64,000 bases of DNA from Leadbetterella sp964423865. Its GTDB lineage: Bacteria > Bacteroidota > Bacteroidia > Cytophagales > Spirosomataceae. Of this stretch, positions 50,687 through 60,400 are shown piece by piece. The position numbers and the translations under genes were made by a program. The DNA is taken from NCBI GenBank assembly GCA_964423865.1, contig CAYRGN010000014.1, positions 1 to 64,000 on the forward strand. Reading direction: 5' to 3'. Within the stretch, counting starts at the first letter, position 1. Every line of letters begins with the position of its first letter. The notes under the pieces were generated by a model. It ran no database searches and was not told the origin of the DNA. It saw nothing but the letters and a program-made list of their open reading frames with translations.

Positions 50687-53680
50687 TTAAAAATCAAAGT
50701 TCAGTCCGAAAGTGTAAATTTTCGGCCGCGGATAAATGGTGTTATCTACTCCTGTACTCGAAGAGTTTTCAGGATCCAGCCCGGTGTATTTCGTGATCAC
50801 GAATACATTGTTTATGCCCGCATTCAGGCTCAGGGATGCATTTCCGAATACTTTCCCTACATAATATCCTACATTGATATTATCTAAACGGAAGAACGAC
50901 GCATTCTCAATGTACATATCCGACTGGTACTGGTTATTGTAGAAGCCCGTAGTCAGCAGTTCGGTAGAGGCGTTATTGATGGTCAGCACCGGATCCAGGA
51001 GGTTCCGCATGACCGAACGCTCCGAACGGAAGTTATTGTACAGATAGTTACCGAACATGCCGTGGCCGGAAGCCCTGGCCGTCCATTTCTTGTAATTGAC
51101 AGCGGTATTGATACCTACCAGGGTGCTAGGCGCCGGATGCTGATACAGGTAACGGTCATCATCGGTGATCTGTCCGTCAAGATTCCGGTCTACATAAACT
51201 CCTTCCAGGGGATTTCCTTTACTGTCATACACCTGCTGGTAAACGTTGTAGGCGTAAGGCCAGTTGCCGATCATGTGAAGACCGATATTGTTTCCGGTAC
51301 CTCCGGCGATACCGCTCACCGGAATACCGGTAAAGTTCGGATCATCCTGCTTTCTCAGGGATACGATCTCCGTTTTCGTCGAGGTAATGTTAAACCCGAA
51401 ATCCCAGCGGAAGTTATCGTTCAATACCGGGGTAGTATTCAGTACAAACTCCATCCCTTTGTTGGTGAGGTTACCTACGTTAGTAAACACGCTGATATCA
51501 AAGGTTGATCCGTAAGCTACGGGGGCTACGGCCAGAAGGTCACGGGTATCTTTGTTGAACCACTCTACGGTACCGGTGATCCGGTTATTGGCAAAACCGA
51601 AGTCCAGACCTACGTTCGTGGTCGTGGTGGTTTCCCATTTGATGTTGGCATCTACTGCCGCGGGGCGCAGGAACTGGTAGAACTGGTCGCCAAACTGGTA
51701 TTGCGCGGTGTTGGAACCGTACGCATAGCGGGCCATATACGGGTAGTAGTTAGCAAAATCCTGCTGTCCTGTTACCCCCCAGCCTACCCGGAGTTTCATT
51801 TCAGAAACGGCACGGGAATTGGCAAAGAGTCCTTCTTTGATTTTCCAGGCGGCGGCCAGGGCAGGGAAATACCCCACCCGGTTATCCGGCGAGAATTTCG
51901 AGCTGGCGTCTCTTCTTAAAGAGGCGGTGAGCAGGTAGGTGTCGTCAAAAGTATAGTTGACTCTTCCCAGGTAGGAATCCAGACGGTACTGCGGGCGGTC
52001 GGTAGCGAAGGCCGGTGCGCTGTTGGGGATCACAGACGACTGGTCCGCGGTATAGGCAGGATTCATATACACTTCGGTCAGGAAATCCTGGTAAGAATGC
52101 AGCGCCAGTACATCCAACTTACTTTTAAGGGCGGGAAGGTCTTTTTCATAAAAGGCCGACACGTCCCAGAGTTTATTGGATTTCTTTTCGTCTTCGTTTC
52201 GGTAATAGCCACCGGTCAGATAGTTAGAAGCCGCTAATGCGCTGATGGTTTCTGTCCGGTTACCGTTGGTTTGATCCAACGCCAGGTTGGTGCGCAGGCT
52301 CAGGCCTTCTACCCAGGGAAGTTTATAATCCAGTTCCACATTCCCGATAAAGCGGTTGGCTTTGCGGGCATCGTTTCTCAGGTCAAGCATGGCCAGGGGA
52401 TTTCTTCCGGCCAGGTTGTTCCAGTCGCCCGTATCCGTCAGCCACTCAAAGTATCCGCCAAATTCATTATTGGCATATACCGGCTGGGTAGGGTCCATCC
52501 TTAGGGAGGCTCCTACCGCACCTTCGTCAGCCTTTCTGTTTTTGGTGGCCGCTACACGCGCGTTAATATTTACGGAGAGGGCATCAGCTAAAAATTTAGG
52601 ACTCAGGTTAATGGCACCCGATGTTCTCTGGAAATTATCGGTTTTTAGCAGTCCGTTCTGGTTCGAATAACCCAGAGAAACCCGGAAAGGGATATTCTTC
52701 ACGGATCCGCTCGCACTCAGGTTATTGTCGGTACCCGTAGAATTCCGGTAGATCACATCCTGCCAGTCGGTATTTTCCGTTCCGAGCAGATCTTTGTAGG
52801 TGTTGTTTCCGGTAGACGCCGCGTTGGCGTTGATCAGGTCTCTTACCTGGTCGCCATTCAGCATATCTACTTTCTTCCCGATCACACCGGCAGAAAACTG
52901 GGTGTTAAAATTAAAGCGGGGCTGACCGGCAGCTCCTTTTTTGGTGGTAATAATGATGACCCCGTTAGAAGCACGTGAACCGTACAATGCAGCTGCTGAT
53001 GCATCTTTCAGCACCGACATGCTTTCGATATCGTTCGGGTTAATGGTATTCAGGAGGTTATCTGACCCCTTGATTCCGTTGCCTTCTACCGGAATGCCGT
53101 CTATCACGATCAGGGGATCATTGGAGGCATTCAGGGAAGCTGCACCCCGGATACGGATGGTACTTCCGCCGCCGGCAGAACCGCCGCCGGGCGTTACCTG
53201 GAGACCGGCCACTTTGCCCTGGAGCAGTTGCTCAGACGACTGGATATTGCCTTGCTGGAAATCTTTTGCGTTCACCGCAATCACAGATCCGGTCAGGTCG
53301 GCCCTTTTCCGGGTACCGTACGCTACTACTACCACCTCTTCCAATAACCGGGGATCATCGGCGAGGCGTACATTAATTACAGACTGGTTTCCTACGGTGA
53401 TCTCCTGGGAAAGTTTTCCCACATAGGTGAACACCAGGGTCGCATTATTTTCCGGCACACTAATACGGTAATTACCGTCTACATCGGTTACGGTAGCGGT
53501 GGTCGTACCTTTCACTACGACCGTAGCGCCTATAATTTCCGAATTGTCACCGGCGTCAGTTACTTTTCCGGTTACTGTCTTCTGTGCCCAAGCGGTGGAA
53601 ACCGCCAGCAGGAACACCAGCAAAACGGCTGCATTCCGAAACGCGAAGTCCCACTTCCTCAATCGTACTTTTTTTTGCAT
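50687..53680 (-). CDS. SusC-family TonB-dependent transporter (starch locus)
   Basis: 997-residue outer-membrane importer. After the signal (ending TAWAQ) come a carboxypeptidase-like β domain (TVTGKVTDAGDNSEIIGATV), the TonB-box region (EEVVVVAYGTRKRADLTGS), a plug with DGIPVEGNGIKG and SVLKDASAAALYGSRASNG, and a 22-strand barrel ending in the terminal aromatic FGLNFDF. Together with SusD it imports maltodextrins. A TATCTTTG promoter element lies about 100 bp upstream. Confidence 0.96.
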   Translation of the reverse strand: MQKKVRLRKWDFAFRNAAVLLVFLLAVSTAWAQKTVTGKVTDAGDNSEIIGATVVVKGTTTATVTDVDGNYRISVPENNATLVFTYVGKLSQEITVGNQSVINVRLADDPRLLEEVVVVAYGTRKRADLTGSVIAVNAKDFQQGNIQSSEQLLQGKVAGLQVTPGGGSAGGGSTIRIRGAASLNASNDPLIVIDGIPVEGNGIKGSDNLLNTINPNDIESMSVLKDASAAALYGSRASNGVIIITTKKGAAGQPRFNFNTQFSAGVIGKKVDMLNGDQVRDLINANAASTGNNTYKDLLGTENTDWQDVIYRNSTGTDNNLSASGSVKNIPFRVSLGYSNQNGLLKTDNFQRTSGAINLSPKFLADALSVNINARVAATKNRKADEGAVGASLRMDPTQPVYANNEFGGYFEWLTDTGDWNNLAGRNPLAMLDLRNDARKANRFIGNVELDYKLPWVEGLSLRTNLALDQTNGNRTETISALAASNYLTGGYYRNEDEKKSNKLWDVSAFYEKDLPALKSKLDVLALHSYQDFLTEVYMNPAYTADQSSVIPNSAPAFATDRPQYRLDSYLGRVNYTFDDTYLLTASLRRDASSKFSPDNRVGYFPALAAAWKIKEGLFANSRAVSEMKLRVGWGVTGQQDFANYYPYMARYAYGSNTAQYQFGDQFYQFLRPAAVDANIKWETTTTTNVGLDFGFANNRITGTVEWFNKDTRDLLAVAPVAYGSTFDISVFTNVGNLTNKGMEFVLNTTPVLNDNFRWDFGFNITSTKTEIVSLRKQDDPNFTGIPVSGIAGGTGNNIGLHMIGNWPYAYNVYQQVYDSKGNPLEGVYVDRNLDGQITDDDRYLYQHPAPSTLVGINTAVNYKKWTARASGHGMFGNYLYNNFRSERSVMRNLLDPVLTINNASTELLTTGFYNNQYQSDMYIENASFFRLDNINVGYYVGKVFGNASLSLNAGINNVFVITKYTGLDPENSSSTGVDNTIYPRPKIYTFGLNFDF

Positions 53681-53775
53681 ATGAATTGTTCAATAAAATG
53701 GTTAAATACAGATTTTTCAATATTGCTGATGTATCTTATTGGAAGATACACATACAAAATATAAAATTTCTTTGG

Positions 53776-53783
53776 CAAAGATA
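53776..53783 (-). promoter_or_regulatory. Starch-locus susC promoter -7 element
   Basis: TATCTTTG on the minus strand perfectly matches TAnnTTTG, leaving a ~90-nt leader. A palindrome TCTGATtATCAGA (53852-53864) lies about 70 bp upstream and could bind a regulator. Confidence 0.5.
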
Positions 53784-53881
53784 CAACAAGCCCGTACTAC
53801 GGTTCGCCCCGCCTTGCACAATTTGAATAAAAAATTGTATCAAAGAGAATATCTGATTATCAGATTCTTACAAAAACAAAA

Positions 53882-53903
53882 GTGCCGCTTTTAAAAGCGG
53901 CAC
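53882..53903 (-). terminator. Hairpin, probable terminator
   Basis: Perfect palindrome GTGCCGCTTTTAAAAGCGGCAC (11-bp arms) followed on the minus strand by TTTTGTTTTTG. It would end minus-strand transcripts, for example from the gene fragment at 53934-54125, before the susC promoter. Confidence 0.6.
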
Positions 53904-53933
53904 CACATTCTAAGGTTTTTATAGAGTCAAATA

Positions 53934-54125
53934 TTATCTAAAAACCACTCTCTCCGACATAATTTCGATTTTCGGATCAATAGACAATCCTTCAACTGGG
54001 TTATTAGAGGCTGTAAAGGATAAGAGGTACGGATAATCCATACATATTTCTACTAAGTCCTTGGTCGGAATACGTGACTTAATATCATCCGGCCTCGTGG
54101 CCTGCCTCTTCCTTCTTTCCCTGAG
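53934..54125 (-). pseudogene. Remnant of a small coding sequence
   Basis: An open frame without an ATG near its beginning reads RPDDIKSRIPTKDLVEICM, then DYPYLLSFTASNNPVEG, then EIMSERVVFR and a stop. The I-P-x-x-x-L-x-E-x-C-x-x-YP-x-L pattern recalls a repeat family common in Bacteroidota secreted proteins. It is followed by a hairpin terminator on the same strand. I interpret it as the 5'-truncated end of a lost gene. The remaining 500-bp gap around it holds only promoters. Confidence 0.45.
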
Positions 54126-54205
54126 CCTGCGTCGCGACCGCTAAAGGATAGCCTCTCCACAAGGCATTTTTTCCCCTTAGTTGGTGCAAAAATCGTATTG
54201 TTTCG

Positions 54206-54213
54206 TATATTTG
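54206..54213 (+). promoter_or_regulatory. DUF5362-araC promoter -7 element
   Basis: TATATTTG is a perfect TAnnTTTG match, 21 bp upstream of the ATG at 54235, with TTG at 54181-54183 as a loosely spaced -33. Confidence 0.5.
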
Positions 54214-54234
54214 GTTTCACGAAAAATTATCCTG

Positions 54235-54696
54235 ATGAATCACTTATCCGATTTTGAGAATACCCTGTATGTAGACGGCACGGGACAACAATACCTGAGA
54301 GAAACGGCGAAGTGGGCCCGGTTTCTCGCCATTGTTGGCTTTGTGATGACAGGTATCATTGTGTTGGCCGCGATTTTTGCCGGCACCATCATGAGTACCT
54401 TGTCGGCTACCTCCGCCTCTTTCGGCTTTTTCCCTTCCGCGGGCATTACGTTCACTTATCTCATTCTGGCAGGCCTTTACTTTTTTCCCTGCCTCTTCCT
54501 GTTTCAGTCTTCCCAAAAGCTGATCCAGGCCCTTCAGGACGGTAACAGCGAAGAACTGACCCTCGCGCTGGAGAAAATGAAGAACTTTTTCCGCTTTGTG
54601 GGCATCATGACCCTTGTGGTTATTGGTCTGTACGCTTTCATGCTGGTGTTTCTTGTGCTGGGAGGTGGCCTGGCCCTCCTGGGTGCCGGACTCTAA
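54235..54696 (+). CDS. DUF5362-like membrane protein
   Basis: 153-residue protein starting MNHLSDFENTLYVDGTG. Three hydrophobic segments (about 28-53, 66-90 and 120-148) and the paired FFPCLFLFQSSQKLIQAL and LEKMKNFFRFVGIM regions fit DUF5362, a Bacteroidota membrane family of unknown role. The stop lies 1 bp before the ATG of the AraC regulator. Confidence 0.75.
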   Translation: MNHLSDFENTLYVDGTGQQYLRETAKWARFLAIVGFVMTGIIVLAAIFAGTIMSTLSATSASFGFFPSAGITFTYLILAGLYFFPCLFLFQSSQKLIQALQDGNSEELTLALEKMKNFFRFVGIMTLVVIGLYAFMLVFLVLGGGLALLGAGL

Positions 54697-54697
54697 G

Positions 54698-55264
54698 ATG
54701 ATAATGATAGATCTTTATATCAAAAATATGGTTTGTCCCCGGTGCATCGCCGCCGTAGAAGAAGCCCTTCGGGAAGAAAGTATCCCTTTTTCCGGGGTAC
54801 ACCTGGGCCATGCCGTTTTGCAACGGGAACTGACCGGGCAGGAAATGGAAAGCCTGGGCGGCAAGTTGGAAAACCTGGGGTTTGAGCTGCTGGACGATAA
54901 ACGAAGGCAACTGGTAGAACAGGTGAAAAATGTCATTATACAGTCGGTGCATCACCACCCGGATGCGCTTCACAAACGAAACCTGTCTGACCTGATCAGC
55001 GAAGAACTGGGCCAGGACTACAAACATATCAGTACGGTATTCAGCGAAGTGACCGGTACCACCATTGAAAAATTTCATATCCGCCACAAGATAGAACGGG
55101 TCAAGGAACTGATTGCTTACGGCGAACTTTCCCTCAAGGAAATCGCCTTTCAGATGGGCTACAGCAGCGAAGCCTACCTCAGCAACCAGTTCAAAAAAGT
55201 AACCGGCTACACCCCTTCTTATTTCAAAAAGGTGCAGGAGCGGGTACCCATCGATCAATTGTAA
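54698..55264 (+). CDS. AraC-family regulator with N-terminal CxxC (HMA-like) domain
   Basis: 188-residue protein. The first ~70 residues look like a heavy-metal-associated βαββαβ domain with the metal motif MVCPRC. The C-terminal ~100 residues are an AraC HTH pair: ELSLKEIAFQMGYSSEAYLSNQFKKVTGYTPSYFKK. This suggests direct sensing of a thiophilic metal, but no metal transport gene is adjacent. It is co-transcribed with the DUF5362 gene. Confidence 0.85.
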   Translation: MIMIDLYIKNMVCPRCIAAVEEALREESIPFSGVHLGHAVLQRELTGQEMESLGGKLENLGFELLDDKRRQLVEQVKNVIIQSVHHHPDALHKRNLSDLISEELGQDYKHISTVFSEVTGTTIEKFHIRHKIERVKELIAYGELSLKEIAFQMGYSSEAYLSNQFKKVTGYTPSYFKKVQERVPIDQL

Positions 55265-55291
55265 GAATACGCGTTAAATTATCTATCCTTT

Positions 55292-55966
55292 ATGTTACGA
55301 ATTCTCCTTCTCTTTCTTTCCCTCCAGGTTACCGCCCAAACTGCTTTTCCGAAACTGGAAAACAGGTCCCGCTTTTCGGAAGCGGAAAAGACCCTGATCA
55401 CGAGCGGAGATACGGACCGGATGCTGAGGGTGACCCAGACCACCGACCCTGACGATTTCAAAATACTGACTGCCGTGTCGGAAGACATCGCTTTTGATGA
55501 TCCTCTGCTTCCCCTGCTGGCCCGGCGGATGTACCTTTCCGTCACCGATACCAGCACCAACGGCGTGGGAATTGCCGCGCCCCAGGTAGGCATTAACCGG
55601 AACCTGATCTGGGTAAAGCGGTTCGACAAAGCCGGTGAACCTTTTGAATTTTATGTAAACCCGAAGATCTCCTGGAAATCAGAGCTTCTTCAACTGGGGG
55701 CCGAAGGCTGCCTTTCCATACCGGACATGCGCGACGATGTGATCCGGAGCTATGCCATCCAGATCACGTACAACACCCTGGAGGGCGGTTATTTCACAGA
55801 GGTCATCGAAGGCTTCACGGCGGTCATTTTCCAGCATGAAATCGACCACCTCTACGGTATTCTTTTCCCCCAAAGGGTAGACGACCAGGATACCCGGGAG
55901 TTTCGTAAATCCGAAGAGAAGGGAAAGAAGCTGCTTTATGACAAGGCCAACACTAAACGCATGTAG
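55292..55966 (+). CDS. Peptide deformylase-like protein with signal peptide
   Basis: 224-residue protein with all three deformylase motifs: GVGIAAPQ (91-98), EGCLS (138-142) and QHEIDHLYG (181-189), giving metal ligands C140, H182 and H186. Unlike housekeeping Def, the N-terminus (MLRILLLFLSLQVTAQ) looks like a Sec signal, so the enzyme may be periplasmic, and the body has an ~40-residue N-terminal extension. Its physiological substrate would then not be nascent ribosomal peptides. Confidence 0.88.
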   Translation: MLRILLLFLSLQVTAQTAFPKLENRSRFSEAEKTLITSGDTDRMLRVTQTTDPDDFKILTAVSEDIAFDDPLLPLLARRMYLSVTDTSTNGVGIAAPQVGINRNLIWVKRFDKAGEPFEFYVNPKISWKSELLQLGAEGCLSIPDMRDDVIRSYAIQITYNTLEGGYFTEVIEGFTAVIFQHEIDHLYGILFPQRVDDQDTREFRKSEEKGKKLLYDKANTKRM

Positions 55967-55974
55967 AACTTAAT

Positions 55975-56088
55975 TTTTAATGGTTAATTTTTAATGGTTA
56001 ATGAAGGAATACACTAACCCCTCCACCATGATCATTAACCATTAATCATTAACCATTGATCATTATCCATTAATCATCACCCATTGAC
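55975..56088. repeat. TTAATGGTTAAT-type repeats with inverted copies
   Basis: Several copies of TTTTAATGGTTAAT (55975-56003) face inverted AACCATTAATCATTAACCATT copies (56036-56075). The composition and layout match the block at 26045-26137, also between convergent genes. It slightly overlaps the 3' end of the lacI-family gene. Confidence 0.7.
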
Positions 56089-57111
56089 AACTATTTTCCG
56101 TGGCGACGACTCCCGCACTACCATCTCCGACCTCAGCACAATGGCGCTGCCCTGGTTCACGTTCAGGTTGCCTTCCAGGTGGCTGATAATGGTTTGCACG
56201 GCTATTTCTCCCATTTCCATGGCCGGGTAATGCACCGTGGTGAGATTAGGTTCTACCACTTTAGAAATGGGATCATCATTAAACCCGACCACGGCGATAT
56301 CTTCCGGAACGCGGTATCCGGCTTTTTTCAACAATATAATGGTAGAGGCGGCGCAGGCGTCATTCGTAAAAAATATGCCGTCGGGCGGCGCGGACATGGC
56401 CGCTATCCTCTCCATCACGGCGTTCGGTGCGTCGGCATCGAACTGGGTAATCAATAGGGAATTTTCGGCATAGGGAAGTCCGAATTCCCTTACCGCAGTT
56501 TCAAAGCCCCGGAGGCGGTCGCGGTACACGTTCCGTTTCAAACTTCCGGTGACATGGAGGAGGTGGCGGCAGCCCTGCTCCACCAGGTGGCGGGTCGCCT
56601 CGTACCCGTCTCTAAAATTATCGATCACCACACTCGTGCAGGAGGGATGATCCAGCACCCGGTCAAAAAACACTACCGGGATCTTCTTCTTGATAAACGG
56701 GGCAATATGGTCAAAGGTATCCGTATCGAACGCCAGGGAAATCAGCAAGGCATCTACCCGGCTATTGAACATGGTGCGCGCATTCTCTATTTCTTTCTTT
56801 TCCAGTTCCAGAGACTGGCTGATGATGAGATTATACCCGCCTTCATTGGCCACCCGTTCCATACCAGACAAGATAGAAGACATCACAAAGGAGTTCAGGC
56901 GGGGCACAATCACCCCGAGTGTATGAGTTCTCTGCTTCCGGAGATTGCTGGCAAAACGGTTAGACTGGTAGCCGAGGGCCTGTACCGCCTTGTCCACTCG
57001 TTCTTTTGTCTTACTATTGATGGCAGGGTGTCCGTTGATCGCTCTGCTAACCGTGGCCGGCGAGATATTAAGCTCTCTGGCAATATCGTAGATAGTGGTT
57101 TCCTTTTTCAT
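56077..57111 (-). CDS. LacI-family transcriptional regulator
   Basis: 344-residue repressor: N-terminal HTH and hinge (TIYDIARELNISPATVSRAIN, 5-25, then ALGYQSNRFASNLR) and a periplasmic-binding-protein-like sensor with DALLISLAF, VVFFDRVLD and PEDIAVVGFNDDPIS. It is divergent from the xylan susC, and a perfect palindrome in between is its likely operator. The inducer is probably a xylan-derived sugar, by position. Confidence 0.92.
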   Translation of the reverse strand: MKKETTIYDIARELNISPATVSRAINGHPAINSKTKERVDKAVQALGYQSNRFASNLRKQRTHTLGVIVPRLNSFVMSSILSGMERVANEGGYNLIISQSLELEKKEIENARTMFNSRVDALLISLAFDTDTFDHIAPFIKKKIPVVFFDRVLDHPSCTSVVIDNFRDGYEATRHLVEQGCRHLLHVTGSLKRNVYRDRLRGFETAVREFGLPYAENSLLITQFDADAPNAVMERIAAMSAPPDGIFFTNDACAASTIILLKKAGYRVPEDIAVVGFNDDPISKVVEPNLTTVHYPAMEMGEIAVQTIISHLEGNLNVNQGSAIVLRSEMVVRESSPRKIVVNG

Positions 57112-57322
57112 TCAAATGCTTATGCAACAGATTTCATTAAAGTATAGTAAAAATGTTTCATTCAATTTACTTCAAATATACTCAATATTTCTCATATTTC
57201 AATAGATAAACATAAAGATTATTCGCATATAATCAGATGATAATAGTATAATATACTTCCTACAAAGCATATATATCCATTACAAAATATAATTAATGTC
57301 AGGAAAAATTGCAAATTTTTTT

Positions 57323-57338
57323 ATGCAATCGATTGCAT
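57323..57338. promoter_or_regulatory. Likely LacI-family operator
   Basis: ATGCAATCGATTGCAT is a perfect 16-bp palindrome with the central CG step typical of LacI/GalR operators. It lies in the divergent lacI-susC interval, and its right half covers the -33 element of the susC promoter, which suits repression by occlusion. Confidence 0.75.
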
Positions 57339-57363
57339 TTTAAAAGAATAGTTTTGATATTTG
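57333..57363 (+). promoter_or_regulatory. Xylan-locus susC promoter
   Basis: TTG at 57333-57335 and GATATTTG at 57356-57363 (7 of 8 matches to TAnnTTTG) with a 20-bp spacer. The start codon follows 42 bp later. Confidence 0.6.
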
Positions 57364-57405
57364 TCCTGCTGTATTCTGCGGCATAAACCAAAACCTTAGA
57401 TAAAT

Positions 57406-60400
57406 ATGTTGTTAAAACTCTATCCAGTCATTAAGGGCGGAAAAGTCGGAAAAGGTTTCCTGTCCCTGCTTTTCTCTCTCCTGCTGATCCAGACCTCCTT
57501 TGCCCAGGAAAAGAGAATTACCGGAAAAGTTACAGACGATAACGGAGAGGGACTTCCGGGAGTAACTATTACAGTAAAAAACCAGGCAAAAGGTACTTTC
57601 TCAAATGAAAACGGGGAATTCTCCCTGGGTGTAAATCCCAATGACATCCTCGTCTTTTCCATGGTTGGCTACCTCAACACGGAATACACCGTCTCCGCGT
57701 CCCAAACATCCATTACCGTTCGTATGAGTGCCAATCAGACCTCTCTTGACGAAATAATCGTAGTGGGCTACGGAACCATGCGCAAAAGAGATGTTACGGG
57801 TTCTATTGTGTCAGTCAGTGAAGAAGCTTTGCGGGAAGTACCGGTACCTAACCTTCAACAGGCACTAGTGGGAAGGGCGGCAGGCCTGGAGATCAACCAG
57901 GTGGGTAATCAACCCGGCGCCGGCGCCCAGATCAGGATTCGGGGCGTAAGGTCGATCAGCGGGTCCAATGAACCCCTCTTTGTCATAGACGGTATACCGT
58001 TTGAAGGTACCCTGAATGACATTAACCCTGATGAAATAGCTTCGGTAGACATCCTCAAAGATGCCTCCGCCACCGCCATCTACGGTTCAAGAGGAGCGAA
58101 CGGTGTAGTGCTGGTCACCACCAAAAAAGGAAAAAGCGGAGAATCGAGGCTTTCCTATAACGGCTATTATGGTGTAGGAACCCCTTCTTACAAATATCCT
58201 GTTCTCAATGCCGATGAGTTCCGGGTAATGCGTGACCTCTCTACCTGGACCGAAGGCTACGGGCCTGACGAGCGGGAAGGAATAGCGACCGGAAGAAACA
58301 CTGACTGGCAGGGTCTGATCTACCAGAACTCTTACCGTACGGACCATAACCTGAACATTTCAGGGGGCGCCAACGGCAACTCTTTCTCTCTCGGAGGAGG
58401 ATATTATAAGGAAAATACCCTGATGCCGGGAGAAGATTTTACCCGTTACTCCCTCAGAGCCAGTATTGACACAAAAGTAGGAAACCGTATCAAGGTGGGC
58501 CTAACCACCCAAAACTCGGTGAGCATTGCCAACGGCTCTCAGTTTGTTTCCGGAAGCGCTATTTATAACTTACTTGCGCTGAACCCACTCTTATCTCCGT
58601 ATAATGCGGACGGCAGCCTCAATTATGTTCCCTGGGATAACAGCCTCGACGGAGGCAACCCACCCTCCAGTGGCTATACGCCCCTCCTCCTGAAAGAAGG
58701 TGCTAAAAACTGGGACGACAGGGTACGGAGGTTGAGAACTTTCAACTCACTTTATGCCGAGTACAGAATTCTTGACGGGTTGACATACCGGATTAATCTG
58801 GGACTGAACTACGCGCAGCAATTCGGCGGACAGTTCAGGCCGGCAGACCGGCCCGATGCCCCCAGTTACTTCCGGGTGGGCCAGGGCAATATTGCCCGGG
58901 TAAGTAACGGCGAAACCTGGGGTTATACCGTGGAAAACCTTTTGTTCTATGATAAAACCATTCGCAACGACCACCGGATAGGATTTACCGGACTCTTTGG
59001 AGTACAGGAAAGCCAGTCGTTTGACAATTTTGTCCAAAAGCAGAATATCACGGAAGATTTTGTGAGTTTCTATAACCTGGCGCTTTCCTCACCCATTGAT
59101 GCCTCCAATACCGGTCTGGGTGGAGGAGAAACCCGCTGGGGGCTGCTGTCCTACATGGCCAGGTTGAACTATGCTTTTCGTGACAAATACGTTCTGACCT
59201 TCACGTACCGTCGCGACGGGTCTTCAAGACTGGCACCGGGCAACCAATGGTTTGATTACCCCGCTGTTTCGGCTGGCTGGACCGTTAGCGACGAGAGTTT
59301 CTTAAGGAACAATACCGTCCTCAACCACCTGAAACTTCGGACAGGATGGGGACTTACCTCCAACCAGTCTATCAACCCTTATGCATCCAAAGGACTGGTA
59401 AATAACTCCAACGGACTGCCCACAGGTGGCGATATCGGAGCCGCAGGGGGAATTATCCGCTATAATTTCGGCCCGACCATCGTAACGGGTTATGATGTGG
59501 TTACCCTACCTAACCCCAACCTTTCCTGGGAGTTTACCAGCACGGTCAACGTAGGTATTGACTTCGGGCTTTTCAATGACCGGCTTACGGGTAGCCTCGA
59601 CATTTACAACTCTAAAACCGACAAGATTCTTTATAATGTAAACCTGCCTGTTACCTCGGGTATCGCCGGAGCATTTACGACCAATATCGGTGAAATGTCA
59701 AACAAAGGGTTTGAGCTGACGCTTTCTTCCCTGAATTACCGGTCGCCCAAAGGCTTTACCTGGAGTACCGACTTCAATATTTTTAAGAATACCAACAAAC
59801 TGCTCAAGTTAAGTAACGAAGTAGACCGGGAAATCGGAAGTCAGCTTTTTGTGGGGTACTCCATGACCTCCATCTATGATTACAAAAAGCTGGGGATATG
59901 GCAGATAGATGAGGCGGCAGAAGCAGCAGCCCTGGGTTCGGTTCCCGGCCAGATCAAGCTGGCCGACCTTAGTGGTCCTGACGGTGTTCCCGACGGGAAA
60001 ATAGATGCTGACTTTGACCGGACCATCATAGGCAACATGGACGCCAATTTTCAGGGCGGACTTACCAACCGGTTTTCCTACAAAGGTTTTGATTTGGGTT
60101 TTGTGATGCACGGTCGGTTTGGAGGACTACTCCTTAGCCAGATCCACGGACCGGGGGCGTCGTACATCTCCCAGCTGAGTGGAAGAAGAAATTCTATAAA
60201 AGTAGATTTCTGGACACCCACCAATCCTACCAACTGGTTCCCTCAGCCCGCCGGCGAACACGCTTCCCTTTCGTCGCAACCTGACGGCTGGAGAACCCTG
60301 GGCTACTACGACGCCAGCTTCGTGCGTCTCCGGAGTATCAATCTTGGGTATACCTTCAGTAATACCCTCATTCAAAAAGCCGGATTGCAAAATGCACGCC

